Positions 31,970 to 39,989 of a DNA stretch of 64,000 bases are shown piece after piece. Where the stretch lies: the NCBI RefSeq assembly GCF_024363565.1, contig NZ_JAJEKE010000002.1, forward strand, positions 372,001 to 436,000, given 5' to 3'. Made by a program: the position numbers and the translations under genes. The notes below the pieces were generated by a model. It searched no databases and was not told the DNA's origin. It saw only the letters and a program-made list of their open reading frames with translations. Source of the DNA: Lutispora saccharofermentans. GTDB taxonomy: Bacteria; Bacillota; Clostridia; Lutisporales; Lutisporaceae. Positions within the stretch are counted from its first letter, which is position 1. Every line of letters begins with the position of its first letter.

Positions 31970-32244
31970 TCAAAACAAGTCGCTGTGTGTACCTGTTCTG
32001 GTTAGTGTCAAAACTAAAACGTCGTTGTCAATTCTGTAAATCAAAAGCCAGTCAGGAGTGATATGGCATTCTCTATGTCGGTCCAATCACCTGCCAGCAT
32101 ATGATCCTTGCTTTTTTCTGGCAATGGAATTCCAGCCGCCAACAGAGAAATAATATCTTGCAGCAATTGAATATTGTACCCTCGCTTCATAATCACTTTT
32201 AAATCTTTTTTGAATCTGCCTGTAGGTAAAATCTCATACTTCAT
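31970..32244 (-). pseudogene. yafQ: Frameshifted YafQ-type mRNA interferase
   Basis: The first frame runs MKYEILPTGRFKKDLKVIMK through GIPLPEKSKDHMLAGDW and ends early. The missing end is present in another frame: RECHITPDWLLIYRIDNDVL then VLTLTRTGTHSDLF, with a stop at 31970. The shift, equivalent to loss of one base, lies near 32070. The lost part holds the RECHI/PDWLLIY core and the catalytic His of HSDLF, so the product as read is inactive. It overlaps the dinJ gene by 11 bases in the usual operon form. Confidence 0.88.
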
Positions 32245-32515
32245 TCCGGACCTCCGCTACCAGTTCTTCAAAACTTGAATAGCGTTTTGCATCTGGGTCA
32301 CGGCTTATTCTATTGGCTTCTTCCATAGCTGCTATTGTTTCAGCGTTTGGAATATTTAAAGAAATTTCAAAAGGTATCTTGCCCTGCCGAACAGCCTGTC
32401 GGACAAAGACGGTGAATGCCGTTGTCATATTCATGCCCAATTCAGAAAAAAGCTGTTCTGCCTGTTCCTTGAGCTCTTTATCCATGCGAATGGTTAAATT
32501 TGTCGTTTCAGACAT
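32234..32515 (-). CDS. dinJ: DinJ/RelB-family antitoxin
   Basis: From ATG 32515 (AAGGAGGGATGGGA upstream) the protein is 93 residues; the longer frame to 32659 has no support. TTNLTIRMDKELKEQAEQLF is the ribbon-helix-helix strand and first helix, then LGMNMTTAFTVFVRQAVRQG and IPFEISL, all typical of DinJ. The C-terminal acidic region binds the toxin. The partner toxin gene downstream carries a frameshift. DinJ usually represses its own operon. Confidence 0.92.
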   Translation of the reverse strand: MSETTNLTIRMDKELKEQAEQLFSELGMNMTTAFTVFVRQAVRQGKIPFEISLNIPNAETIAAMEEANRISRDPDAKRYSSFEELVAEVRNEV

Positions 32516-32839
32516 TTCCCATCCCTCCTTTGATATTATTATATACATTTTAATACAAGATATGTGCGTTGTAAATACAATGCACACAGAAATGTTATTA
32601 TTCCTTATTTCAGACCAGATTTTTCCTTTGAGAAGCTCAACTTCTATTTGCGATTTCACGTTTACCAGGTAAAATGCAAGAACTTTGATAAAGTTCTGAA
32701 TTTTAGAGTTCCTTATTTTTGAGCATGTTGTATAATGCTGTTAGAAGCATTTTTGCAATAACAAAGAAATATTCGCTCGAAGCCAAGCTGTTTCATATCG
32801 TTTTGTGCCTTGAGCGAAGAGAAAGGAATGGATATAAAT

Positions 32840-33898
32840 ATGATGAAACGTATAGAAAAGCTTAGGAAATTATTGAGATACGAAAAGATTGATGCGTATT
32901 TATCTGTAAATCCAATCAATAGGAGATATATAAGCGGCTTTACAGGCAGTACGGGCTATGCCGTCATAAGTGAAAAAAGCAGTGATTTTGCAACGGATTT
33001 CAGATATTTTGAACAAGTAGCCAAAGAGTGCCCCGGATATGAGCTTATTGAAATTGGAAAGGACTATACGATTTATGATTATTTAAAGGAGAAATCTTAC
33101 AAAACTGTAGCTGTTGAAGAAGATTTTATGACTGTTGAAGCCTTTAAAAGCTTTGAAAAGAATGTACCTGAGACAGAGTTTGTGTATGGAGCAAAGATGC
33201 TTAATAAAATAAGAATGATCAAGTCCGAAGATGAGCTGGAGCTATTTAAGGAAGCATGCAAGATCACAGATGAAATCATGATGCATGTAATAGAAACAAT
33301 AAAAGCAGGAATGACTGAAAAGGAAATCAATGCGCTTATATTATCCAAAATCATAGAGTTTGGAGGCGAGACATATTTCTTTATGCCTATTGTAGCATCA
33401 GGCGAAAGGTCCTCTATGCCCCATGGAAAGCCGACGGATAAAAGGCTTGAAAACGGAGATTTCGTCATAATTGATATGGGAATAATATATAAAGGATATT
33501 TTTCTGATATGACGAGAACAGTAGTTATTGGAAAGGCTGCAGACAAGCAAAGGCAGATATACGATACGGTTCTTAGGGCTCAATTGGAAGCAGTCAAGCT
33601 TATAAGTGCAGGTATGACAGGCACTCAAGCCGATAGAATAGCAAGAGATGTGATTGAAAAAGCTGGGTATGGACAATATTTCGGACATGCTTTGGGCCAT
33701 GGCTTTAACGATGGGCTTGTATTATCAAGCGATTCTAGAGGAAATGCCGTACTTGAAGAAAATATGGTGTTTACGATAGAGCCTGGCATATATATTGAGA
33801 ATTATGGCGGTGTAAGGATTGAAGACACGGTGATCCTAACGAAGGACGGCTGCATTCCACTTTATAACACGTCAAAGGAATTGATAGAAATATTGTAA
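32840..33898 (+). CDS. M24 family metallopeptidase (Xaa-Pro aminopeptidase-like)
   Basis: The start is uncertain: ATG 32840, ATG 32828 and TTG 32810 share the frame; AAAGGA at 32821-32827 favours 32840, though at a long distance. The creatinase-like N-terminal domain (to about residue 130) is followed by the pita-bread fold. The five metal ligands can be seen: Asp in VIIDMGI, Asp in SDMTRT, His in GHALGHG, Glu in TIEPGIY and Glu in GVRIED. It removes N-terminal residues before proline from peptides in the cytosol. Length (353-363) fits the PepQ/PepP-like clostridial type. A terminator follows. Confidence 0.9.
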   Translation: MMKRIEKLRKLLRYEKIDAYLSVNPINRRYISGFTGSTGYAVISEKSSDFATDFRYFEQVAKECPGYELIEIGKDYTIYDYLKEKSYKTVAVEEDFMTVEAFKSFEKNVPETEFVYGAKMLNKIRMIKSEDELELFKEACKITDEIMMHVIETIKAGMTEKEINALILSKIIEFGGETYFFMPIVASGERSSMPHGKPTDKRLENGDFVIIDMGIIYKGYFSDMTRTVVIGKAADKQRQIYDTVLRAQLEAVKLISAGMTGTQADRIARDVIEKAGYGQYFGHALGHGFNDGLVLSSDSRGNAVLEENMVFTIEPGIYIENYGGVRIEDTVILTKDGCIPLYNTSKELIEIL

Positions 33899-33992
33899 AA
33901 GATAAGAGCATGATGACCTTATGATTTATGCAAAATACCAAAAAAAGAGTACGCTTTAAACCGGAGCCTCTAACAGCATAGCGTGTATAATG

Positions 33993-34023
33993 AAAAAGAC
34001 CTCCAATTAGAGAGGTCTTTTAG
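33993..34023. terminator. Bidirectional terminator between M24 peptidase and orphan dinJ
   Basis: AAAAGACCTC and GAGGTCTTTT form a ten-base stem around CAATTAGA, with A- and T-runs on both sides. Confidence 0.85.
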
Positions 34024-34036
34024 ATTTGCGCTATAC

Positions 34037-34306
34037 TTAATCATCCTCTGCCTCAATCAGCTCGTGAACGGTGCCTTTGCCAGCATTGAGCTGTTCAAGG
34101 GATTTTTTCAGTCTTGCCTGATTTTTTTCCGAATAAAAAGGATCGTCGCTGGCGGCAATTTCAAATGGAATGCGTCTTTCACGGATGACCGCCTTTGCAA
34201 AAAGATTGATGGCAACCGAAGCGTTCATACCCACATCGGCGCAAAAAGCGTCAAATTGTTTTTTTACTGCTTCGTCCATGCGGACGCTTAATGTGGTTTG
34301 TGCCAT
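34037..34306 (-). CDS. DinJ/RelB-family antitoxin, orphan
   Basis: An 89-residue protein, MAQTTLSVRMDEAVKKQFDA then VGMNASVAINLFAKAVIRER and RIPFEIA, so the ribbon-helix-helix part and the DinJ-like middle are clear. The toxin gene that should follow is absent; the terminator comes 14 bases after the stop. It differs strongly from the DinJ at 32234, so it is not a recent duplicate. It may still repress its promoter, or serve against another toxin in the genome. Confidence 0.9.
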   Translation of the reverse strand: MAQTTLSVRMDEAVKKQFDAFCADVGMNASVAINLFAKAVIRERRIPFEIAASDDPFYSEKNQARLKKSLEQLNAGKGTVHELIEAEDD

Positions 34307-34389
34307 AAAATCAACTCCTTAATACGCTGTAATAACATTGTAATACATATTATATACAATGTCAAGCTATTTTATTCATGCTTTTACCG

Positions 34390-34561
34390 TCCAAATAGAG
34401 ATGGAAAGGATGATTACTCAGCCCCTGAAGAATTGCCGGACATACGTTTTCAGATCGATCACATGCACTCTGCATCCTCGTTTATGTATGGCTTCAAATT
34501 GGGGACAATGATTATGATAGAGGTGCTGGCAGGAGAAGGAGAGCTTGTGAAGGGCAATTAA
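34390..34561 (+). pseudogene. C-terminal remnant of a DUF6809-like small protein
   Basis: The frame up to TAA 34559-34561 reads HMHSASSFMYGFKLGTMIMI then EVLAGEGEL. The FxxGFKLGxxMMIEV pattern is the end of small helical proteins (DUF6809-like) common in clostridia. No start or first half is present. The sequence between the orphan dinJ and here holds nothing else recognised. Confidence 0.5.
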
Positions 34562-34643
34562 AGGGAAATTAAAGGGAAATCCCAATAATAATTAGATATA
34601 AAAAGCGTCGTTGTATTCAATCCTTTAGTAGCTCATACACCTT

Positions 34644-34664
34644 ATTATAGAAAAATTCTATAAT
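34644..34664. promoter_or_regulatory. Perfect palindrome upstream of iclR
   Basis: ATTATAGAA and TTCTATAAT are exact inverted repeats around AAA. It lies about 80 bases before the IclR-type regulator start. IclR proteins bind such short palindromes, so autoregulation is a reasonable guess. Confidence 0.5.
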
Positions 34665-34745
34665 TTTGGAGAAGGATTTTTCTATTTTTAAGGAGAATTA
34701 TATGGAGATACTTAGTATCACATAGAGAAACGAAGGGGAGAAAAC

Positions 34746-35501
34746 ATGGATAGAAGTGAATACTATAATCAGTCGATAAAACGAGCTATTCAGATAATGC
34801 ATTTATTTAATTCTCAGGAGAAGGAATTAAGCTTAGCTGAAATCAGCAGGAAAATGGATATTCATAAGAGCATTGTTTACAGGATTCTCATAACCCTGGA
34901 AAGCGAAGGCTGGCTGGTAAAAAACCCGGAGACCAATAAATATATGTTAGGAATTAAGCTTCTTTTATTAAGCAGTGTCGTTTTAGATGATCTGGTAGTC
35001 AGAAAAACAGCATTGCCTATAATGAAGAAGCTGTCAGCTGAAACCGGTGAAACTGTTGTATTGACAATGTATTCTGATGGCGGCGCCATATGCATAGAAA
35101 AAATCGAAAGTGACAACAGCATAAAAATAACTTCCCAGGTTGGCAAGTTTTTTCCATTGCATGCAGGGGCTACAGGCCTTGCTGTTCTTATGGGCATGCC
35201 TGATGAGATCAGGAAGGAAATATTAAAGCGAAAGCCTCTGGAGAAATTTACGGAGAAGACGGAAATCGATCCGGATAAAATAATAAAATTAGTTGAAGAG
35301 GCTAAAAAAGATGATTATATAATATCGGTAGGTTCGGTGGATCCCGGTGTTGTTGCAATAGGGATACCTATTAATTTTACTCAGGGGAATATTTTTATGG
35401 GATTAAGCATAACCGGGCCTGAATACAGGTTTGACGAGAAAAAGATTTCATTTGTTGTAGATGAGCTTAAAAAGGCTAAAAAAGAAATTCTATTGGGCTA
35501 A
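34746..35501 (+). CDS. IclR-family transcriptional regulator
   Basis: A 251-residue protein with AAGGGGAG before the ATG. The N-terminal winged helix (about 8-70) reads SIKRAIQIMHLFNSQEKELS, LAEISRKMDIHKSIVYRILI, and TLESEGWLVKNPETNKYMLG. The effector domain follows (about 80-251), with FPLHAGATGLAVLMG and SVGSVDPGVVAIGIPI, typical of IclR. These regulators sense aromatic or small organic acids and control degradation genes. The nearest downstream genes are the YjiH-type transporter and the first hydroxylase set, which are the probable targets. Confidence 0.92.
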   Translation: MDRSEYYNQSIKRAIQIMHLFNSQEKELSLAEISRKMDIHKSIVYRILITLESEGWLVKNPETNKYMLGIKLLLLSSVVLDDLVVRKTALPIMKKLSAETGETVVLTMYSDGGAICIEKIESDNSIKITSQVGKFFPLHAGATGLAVLMGMPDEIRKEILKRKPLEKFTEKTEIDPDKIIKLVEEAKKDDYIISVGSVDPGVVAIGIPINFTQGNIFMGLSITGPEYRFDEKKISFVVDELKKAKKEILLG

Positions 35502-35505
35502 GAAA

Positions 35506-35542
35506 GACACCTCTTGTTAAGGCAGGGGGTGTTTTTTATTTT
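35506..35542 (+). terminator. Terminator of the iclR gene
   Basis: ACACCTC pairs with GGGGGTGT over a loop of about 14 bases, followed by TTTTTTATTTTTT. Confidence 0.65.
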
Positions 35543-35600
35543 TTGAAATTATATCAAATATTTAAAAACTTCTGTAAAGTTAGCAGGAAATCTGAAAATT

Positions 35601-35653
35601 GTGTCGAATTATAGTTATATATAGAGACGACGTTCCGAATATAGAAACGAATG
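35601..35653 (+). promoter_or_regulatory. Leader motif shared with 37125-37165, copy 1
   Basis: ATAGTTATATATAGAGACGA followed by CGTTC matches 37131-37162 apart from a 4-base gap and one change. A further ATAGAAACGAA follows, like the CATAGAGAAACGAAGG before iclR. A shared regulator site, possibly of the IclR protein, is a guess. Confidence 0.4.
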
Positions 35654-35751
35654 AAAACAAGTAACGCAATGAGGAGGGATATGCAGAGAAAATATGAAAA
35701 CATAAGATAATACCGAAGATCAATTATCTATGAAAGGAAGGGTTAGCAAAT

Positions 35752-37065
35752 ATGGAGTGTAGAGGGAAAAACATGACTAAGTTCATTGTTTTCAGTTTTA
35801 TTGGAATAGTTTTATTTTTTGTACCTGTAATGAATTCCCAGGTTCCGATAGTTGCTATGGTAGACATTATTAAAAAATTACTGGGACCTGCTTTAAATTA
35901 TTTGGTATTGATCGTTTGTGCTCTTTTGGTAGTTACTTTTGTCATGGCAAAGTACATGGGTGTGGAGCGTCTTAAGCCATATCATGAAGCTGACGGTCCC
36001 ATAAAAGGGATTTTCTACGTTATTGCGGTAGTTTTTGCAGTGATGATAATTGCAAATAAGGGACCTCAATTTATACTGAACGAAAACGTAGGCGGTTTGG
36101 CGATGGACTTGGCAGGGACTGTTATGATCACCGTAACCTTAGCAGGCTGGCTTGTTGTTTTCATATTAAAGTCCGGTATAGTAGAATTTTTAGGTGTTCT
36201 AATAGAGCCCGTTATGAGACCGGTGTTCAAGCTTCCCGGTGAGGCGGCAGTAAATGGTATTGCATCCTTCGTATCAGCTCCTGCAGTAGGAGTATATTTT
36301 ACAGAGCAATTATATAAAGGTAAAGTATATACCGAAAAAGAGGCCGTTGCAGTTCTTTTTAACTTTAGTGTATGCAGCCTTGGCTTTTTCGGACTTTTAG
36401 TATCGATTGGAAATATAGTTGAACTATATCCTCATGTAGTATTGACATCCTTTATACTTACCTTTGTCATGGCGGCTATATGCATAAGAATACCTCCATT
36501 ATCAGGCAAGCCCAATGTTTATATCGATAATCATGAACAAACAGCTTCTGATATAAAAGCTCATGAAAAAGGCCATGCTTTTTCAAGGGCAATTGAAGCT
36601 GCATTAAAAGTAGCTTCCGAATTTAAGCTAAAAGATTTTAAGGATAGCCTCTGGGATGCCGTTAAATTTTCACAAAAAATCGTTACATATGTTGTTTCTA
36701 TCGCAACAATAGCCCTGGCATTGACTGAATACACTTCATTATTTACATGGCTGGGCAAACCTATGATACCTTTATTAAAGCTTTTCGGCCTTCCAAACGC
36801 AGCTGAAATAGCTCCGGCTACTATTATAGGCATTGTTGATTTAGCTTTACCTGTTATGATTATTGCCGGTAAAAGTATAGCGATAAAGAGTGTATTCTTT
36901 ATCACCGTATTGGCATCACTTCAGATCATATTCTTTACAGAAAGCGCCAACGCAATGTTGGAATCTCAGATTCCTGTTAAAGTGAAGGATCTTGTGCTTA
37001 CCTTCATTATCAGGACTCTCATTGCAATTCCGCTGGTTGCAATAGTCTCTCATCTTATTTTTTAA
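35752..37065 (+). CDS. YjiH-type membrane transporter (nucleoside-recognition/Gate domain)
   Basis: This 437-residue protein has about ten to eleven hydrophobic segments. Start 35752 has AAAGGAAGGG upstream; ATG 35773 (MTKFIVFSF) is also possible. A Gate-domain signature is visible in VRPVF-type segments, EAAVNGIASFVSAPAVGVYF and, in the second half, NAAEIAPATIIGIVDLALPV. YjiH-like proteins are poorly characterised; in this cluster uptake of the heterocyclic substrate or export of a product is likely. It stands 250 bases after iclR and about 150 before the first hydroxylase gene. Confidence 0.75.
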   Translation: MECRGKNMTKFIVFSFIGIVLFFVPVMNSQVPIVAMVDIIKKLLGPALNYLVLIVCALLVVTFVMAKYMGVERLKPYHEADGPIKGIFYVIAVVFAVMIIANKGPQFILNENVGGLAMDLAGTVMITVTLAGWLVVFILKSGIVEFLGVLIEPVMRPVFKLPGEAAVNGIASFVSAPAVGVYFTEQLYKGKVYTEKEAVAVLFNFSVCSLGFFGLLVSIGNIVELYPHVVLTSFILTFVMAAICIRIPPLSGKPNVYIDNHEQTASDIKAHEKGHAFSRAIEAALKVASEFKLKDFKDSLWDAVKFSQKIVTYVVSIATIALALTEYTSLFTWLGKPMIPLLKLFGLPNAAEIAPATIIGIVDLALPVMIIAGKSIAIKSVFFITVLASLQIIFFTESANAMLESQIPVKVKDLVLTFIIRTLIAIPLVAIVSHLIF

Positions 37066-37124
37066 TTTGAGCCTGTATAAGTTTTTATAAAAGCTATATC
37101 TTTATGCAGGATTTTTTAGTCCGG

Positions 37125-37165
37125 CGTTGAATAGTTATATTTATATATAGAGACGTCGTTCAACA
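37125..37165 (+). promoter_or_regulatory. Leader motif shared with 35601-35653, copy 2
   Basis: ATAGTTATATTTATATATAG followed by AGACGTCGTTCAACATAG lies about 50 bases before the first 2Fe-2S gene. It contains the palindrome GACGTC. See copy 1. Confidence 0.4.
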
Positions 37166-37212
37166 TAGCGGAACAAATAGAGGGCGATATAGAAGAGAAA
37201 GGGTGAAGAGCA

Positions 37213-37671
37213 GTGTTACTACAGTTTAAAGTAAATGGTAAAGATTATTCTATAAATGTTGAACCTCAACAAAGATTAGTGGACATACTGAGGAACAATT
37301 TGGGCTTGACGGGGACGAAGGAGGGCTGCGGAGAGGGTGAGTGCGGAACTTGTACTGTAATAATGAATGGAAAGGCAGTGCATTCCTGCCTGGTTTTAGC
37401 TCCTCAGGCGAGGGGAAAAGAGATAATCACGGTAGAAGGCCTTGAAATAGACGGCAAACTGGATAAGCTTCAGGAATCCTTTATAGAGCACGGTGCCATT
37501 CAGTGCGGTTTTTGTACTCCCGGAATGCTTATGTCGGCAAAAGCCTTGTTAATGGAAAATCCCAATCCTACAGTGGAAGATATAAAGACTGCGATTGCAG
37601 GAAATATATGCCGGTGCACAGGATACAATAAAATTGTTTCCGCTATAAAAGCCGTCACAGAGGCTAAATAA
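37213..37671 (+). CDS. Molybdenum hydroxylase, 2Fe-2S subunit 1
   Basis: 152 residues from a GTG start with GGGTGAAGAG upstream. The plant-type ferredoxin cluster ligands are in [20 protein letters not shown] and the next Cys in HSCL. The second, helical 2Fe-2S domain has IQCGFCTPGMLMSA and GNICRCTGY. It passes electrons between the molybdopterin and FAD subunits. Length is normal for the CoxS/XdhC-type small subunit. An FAD-subunit gene follows after 48 bases. First of six hydroxylase-subunit genes in a row. Confidence 0.95.
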   Translation: MLLQFKVNGKDYSINVEPQQRLVDILRNNLGLTGTKEGCGEGECGTCTVIMNGKAVHSCLVLAPQARGKEIITVEGLEIDGKLDKLQESFIEHGAIQCGFCTPGMLMSAKALLMENPNPTVEDIKTAIAGNICRCTGYNKIVSAIKAVTEAK

Positions 37672-37719
37672 AATAGACTGCAATTGATTAAAAGATAGTT
37701 TGAAAAAGGTGGGTGGACA

Positions 37720-38586
37720 ATGCGTAGTTTTGATGTATTAACTCCAAGCAATATTCTTGAATTAGTCCAGGCTCTTAAAAAGGCAACAGCAAACAGCAAA
37801 ATACTGTCAGGGGGGACTGACCTTGTCATCGCCCTTCATGAAAGGCGTATCGAGCCGGATCTGATAATTGATATGTCTGGGATGAGAGAATTAGATTACA
37901 TTAATGAAGATAATGACAATATTTATATTGGAGCTATCACAACATTTACACAAATAACAGAAAGCCAGCTTTTAAATAAATATGCGGCATGCTTGGTGCA
38001 GGCTTCAGAGACAGTAGGCTCCAGACAAATACGCAATCGTGGGACAATAGGAGGCAACATCGGAAATTGCTCTCCTGCAGGGGACACACTTCCTGTTCTT
38101 ATGGTTCTGGAAGCTGCGGCAACAATTTTAAATAGTCAGGGCAATACACGGGAGATGCCGATTGGAGATATTCTTAAGGGGCCTAATAGAACTGCATTAA
38201 ATTATGATGAAGTGATTATTGGAGTAAAATTCCCCAAGGGCAAGGGGAATTGGATAAGCTCCTTTGCAAAGCTAGGGTCGAGGACTGCAGTGACCATTGC
38301 AAAAATAAATGTTGTCCTAAATGCAGATTATGACGCTGATACAAAAACGATAAGAAGTGCCAGGGTGGGTCTTGGAGCAGTCGGAAAGACAGCCTTCAGA
38401 GCATTAAGAATAGAAGAAATGCTAAAGGGTCAAAAAGTATCCGACCAGCTAACGGAAAGACTATCGGAGGAGCTGTCTAAAGAGATAGAAAATGCAATAC
38501 CGGGAAGAGCTTCACTGCCATATAAGAAGGAAGCTATAAAAGGAGTTGCACACGAGGCTTTTGAAAAATTATTAAATAGTATTTAA
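37720..38586 (+). CDS. Molybdenum hydroxylase, FAD-binding subunit 1
   Basis: 288 residues with the two FAD loops of the CoxM/vanillyl-oxidase fold: KILSGGTDLVIALHE (about 28-42) and GTIGGNIGNCSPAGDTLPVL (about 108-127). The C-terminal domain (LGSRTAVTIAKINVVLNADY and onward) is typical. It hands electrons from the 2Fe-2S clusters to an acceptor such as NAD or ferredoxin. AAAGGTGGG precedes the start. A second FAD-subunit gene follows 28 bases later, which is unusual. Confidence 0.95.
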   Translation: MRSFDVLTPSNILELVQALKKATANSKILSGGTDLVIALHERRIEPDLIIDMSGMRELDYINEDNDNIYIGAITTFTQITESQLLNKYAACLVQASETVGSRQIRNRGTIGGNIGNCSPAGDTLPVLMVLEAAATILNSQGNTREMPIGDILKGPNRTALNYDEVIIGVKFPKGKGNWISSFAKLGSRTAVTIAKINVVLNADYDADTKTIRSARVGLGAVGKTAFRALRIEEMLKGQKVSDQLTERLSEELSKEIENAIPGRASLPYKKEAIKGVAHEAFEKLLNSI

Positions 38587-38614
38587 ATAATTGGTTGAAA
38601 GAGGAGCGATGTTA

Positions 38615-39481
38615 ATGAAACAGTCCAATGTTAAAGCGTATTTTAAGCCGTTATCCTTAAACGAAGCAATTTCTATACTCAAGGACTATGAGGGAGAAAC
38701 CCGTATCATTGCCGGGGCAACAGATTTCTTTGCTGACGATCATCCTGCTGTAGAAGCATTAATAGATATATGCGGCTTGGAATTAAGCTACATAAAAGAA
38801 GATGAAGGATTCTTGAAAATAGGTGCATTGACGACCATAAACGAACTGGTAAAATCAGAGGTTATAAGCTCCAAATATCATGGATTGTGGGAAGCTTCAA
38901 AAGTTCTGGGGGACAAAACCATAAGAAACACAGCCACAATAGGAGGAAATATATGCTCATCCGTTCCCTCCGCTGATTCTGTTCCGGCTCTTGTTGCATT
39001 AGGAGCGGTATTGTCCATTAAAGCACCTTCCGGAGAGAAAAAGGTCAAGATAGAAGAATTCTTTACAGGGCCGAGAAAAAATGTGCTTAAGAAAAACGAA
39101 ATACTTACGGAAATACAAATACCTATTTGCAATTGCAAATTTGGTACTGGCTTTGAAAAAATGACGAGAAATTCTGAAGATCTGGCCCTTGTAAACGCTG
39201 CAGCATATATAAAAGTAGACGGCGATAATAAGATAAAAGAGGCGAGGGTGGCTCTTGGAGCAGTAGCGCCTACTGTAGTGAGAGCAAAAAAACTGGAAGA
39301 AGCATTGATGGGGATAAAACCCGAGGAAGAAAAATTAGAAAAATTAACAGAATTGGTTAAAGAAAGTATTTCACCTATATCAGATGTAAGATGTTCTGAA
39401 GATTATAGAGAACATGCAAGCAAGGTTCTTGCAAAGAGGGCTATATTAGAAGCTTATAAAAGAGCTGTAGAAAAAAACTGA
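38615..39481 (+). CDS. Molybdenum hydroxylase, FAD-binding subunit 2
   Basis: From ATG 38615 (GAGGAG nine bases upstream) the product is 288 residues. FAD loops: RIIAGATDFFADDHP near residues 27-41, where the usual GGTD is GATD, and ATIGGNICSSVPSADSVPAL. The C-terminal domain is complete. It is only moderately like the first FAD subunit, so it is an old duplicate with its own partner set. Probably it works with the following 2Fe-2S gene and one of the two large subunits. Confidence 0.93.
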   Translation: MKQSNVKAYFKPLSLNEAISILKDYEGETRIIAGATDFFADDHPAVEALIDICGLELSYIKEDEGFLKIGALTTINELVKSEVISSKYHGLWEASKVLGDKTIRNTATIGGNICSSVPSADSVPALVALGAVLSIKAPSGEKKVKIEEFFTGPRKNVLKKNEILTEIQIPICNCKFGTGFEKMTRNSEDLALVNAAAYIKVDGDNKIKEARVALGAVAPTVVRAKKLEEALMGIKPEEEKLEKLTELVKESISPISDVRCSEDYREHASKVLAKRAILEAYKRAVEKN

Positions 39482-39506
39482 AAAACTGAGGAGTTGAGGT
39501 GAAATC

Positions 39507-39989
39507 ATGGATAATAAATATAAAGTTTCATTTACAGTTAACGGCGAAAAACATGAAAAGTACATAGAGGCAGGCGAATCCCTGGCAGGAGTGATAAGAG
39601 ACAAGCTCGGGATCACAGGCACCAAGGTAGCTTGTGACAGGGGTGACTGCGGTGCATGTACGGTAATAATGAATGGGAAAGCCGTAAAATCATGCATGGT
39701 GCCCGCTCTAAGGGCAGATGGTGCCGAAATCACCACAATTGAAGGTTTAGGGAAGGGGAAAATCCATCCTCTTCAGGAGGAATTCGTAGATATAGCTGCG
39801 GTGCAATGCGGTTATTGCACACCTGGTCTGATAATGGCAGCCAAAGCATTGCTCGACGAAAATAGCAACCCTACAGAGGCAGAGGTCAAGGAAGCAATAG
39901 CAGGGAATATTTGCAGGTGTACAGGTTATGTAAAGCCTGTTAAGGCCATACTGAATGCGGCAAAAAGGCTTAATGGGGGGTGCAAGTAA
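39507..39989 (+). CDS. Molybdenum hydroxylase, 2Fe-2S subunit 2
   Basis: 160 residues, with GAGGTGA before the ATG. Cluster ligands in [20 protein letters not shown] and KSCM, then [14 protein letters not shown] and GNICRCTGY. The TAA stop overlaps the ATG of the large subunit (TAATG), which suggests coupled translation and a direct complex of these two products. Confidence 0.95.
   Translation: MDNKYKVSFTVNGEKHEKYIEAGESLAGVIRDKLGITGTKVACDRGDCGACTVIMNGKAVKSCMVPALRADGAEITTIEGLGKGKIHPLQEEFVDIAAVQCGYCTPGLIMAAKALLDENSNPTEAEVKEAIAGNICRCTGYVKPVKAILNAAKRLNGGCK

Noticed and set aside
32516..32659. Longer N-terminus for the DinJ gene
   Set aside because: The extra 48 residues do not resemble any DinJ and the AAGGAGGG site fits ATG 32515.
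34298..34561. 87-codon frame as a whole gene
   Set aside because: Only the last 40-50 residues resemble a protein; the first part lies over the dinJ promoter region, so only a remnant is listed.
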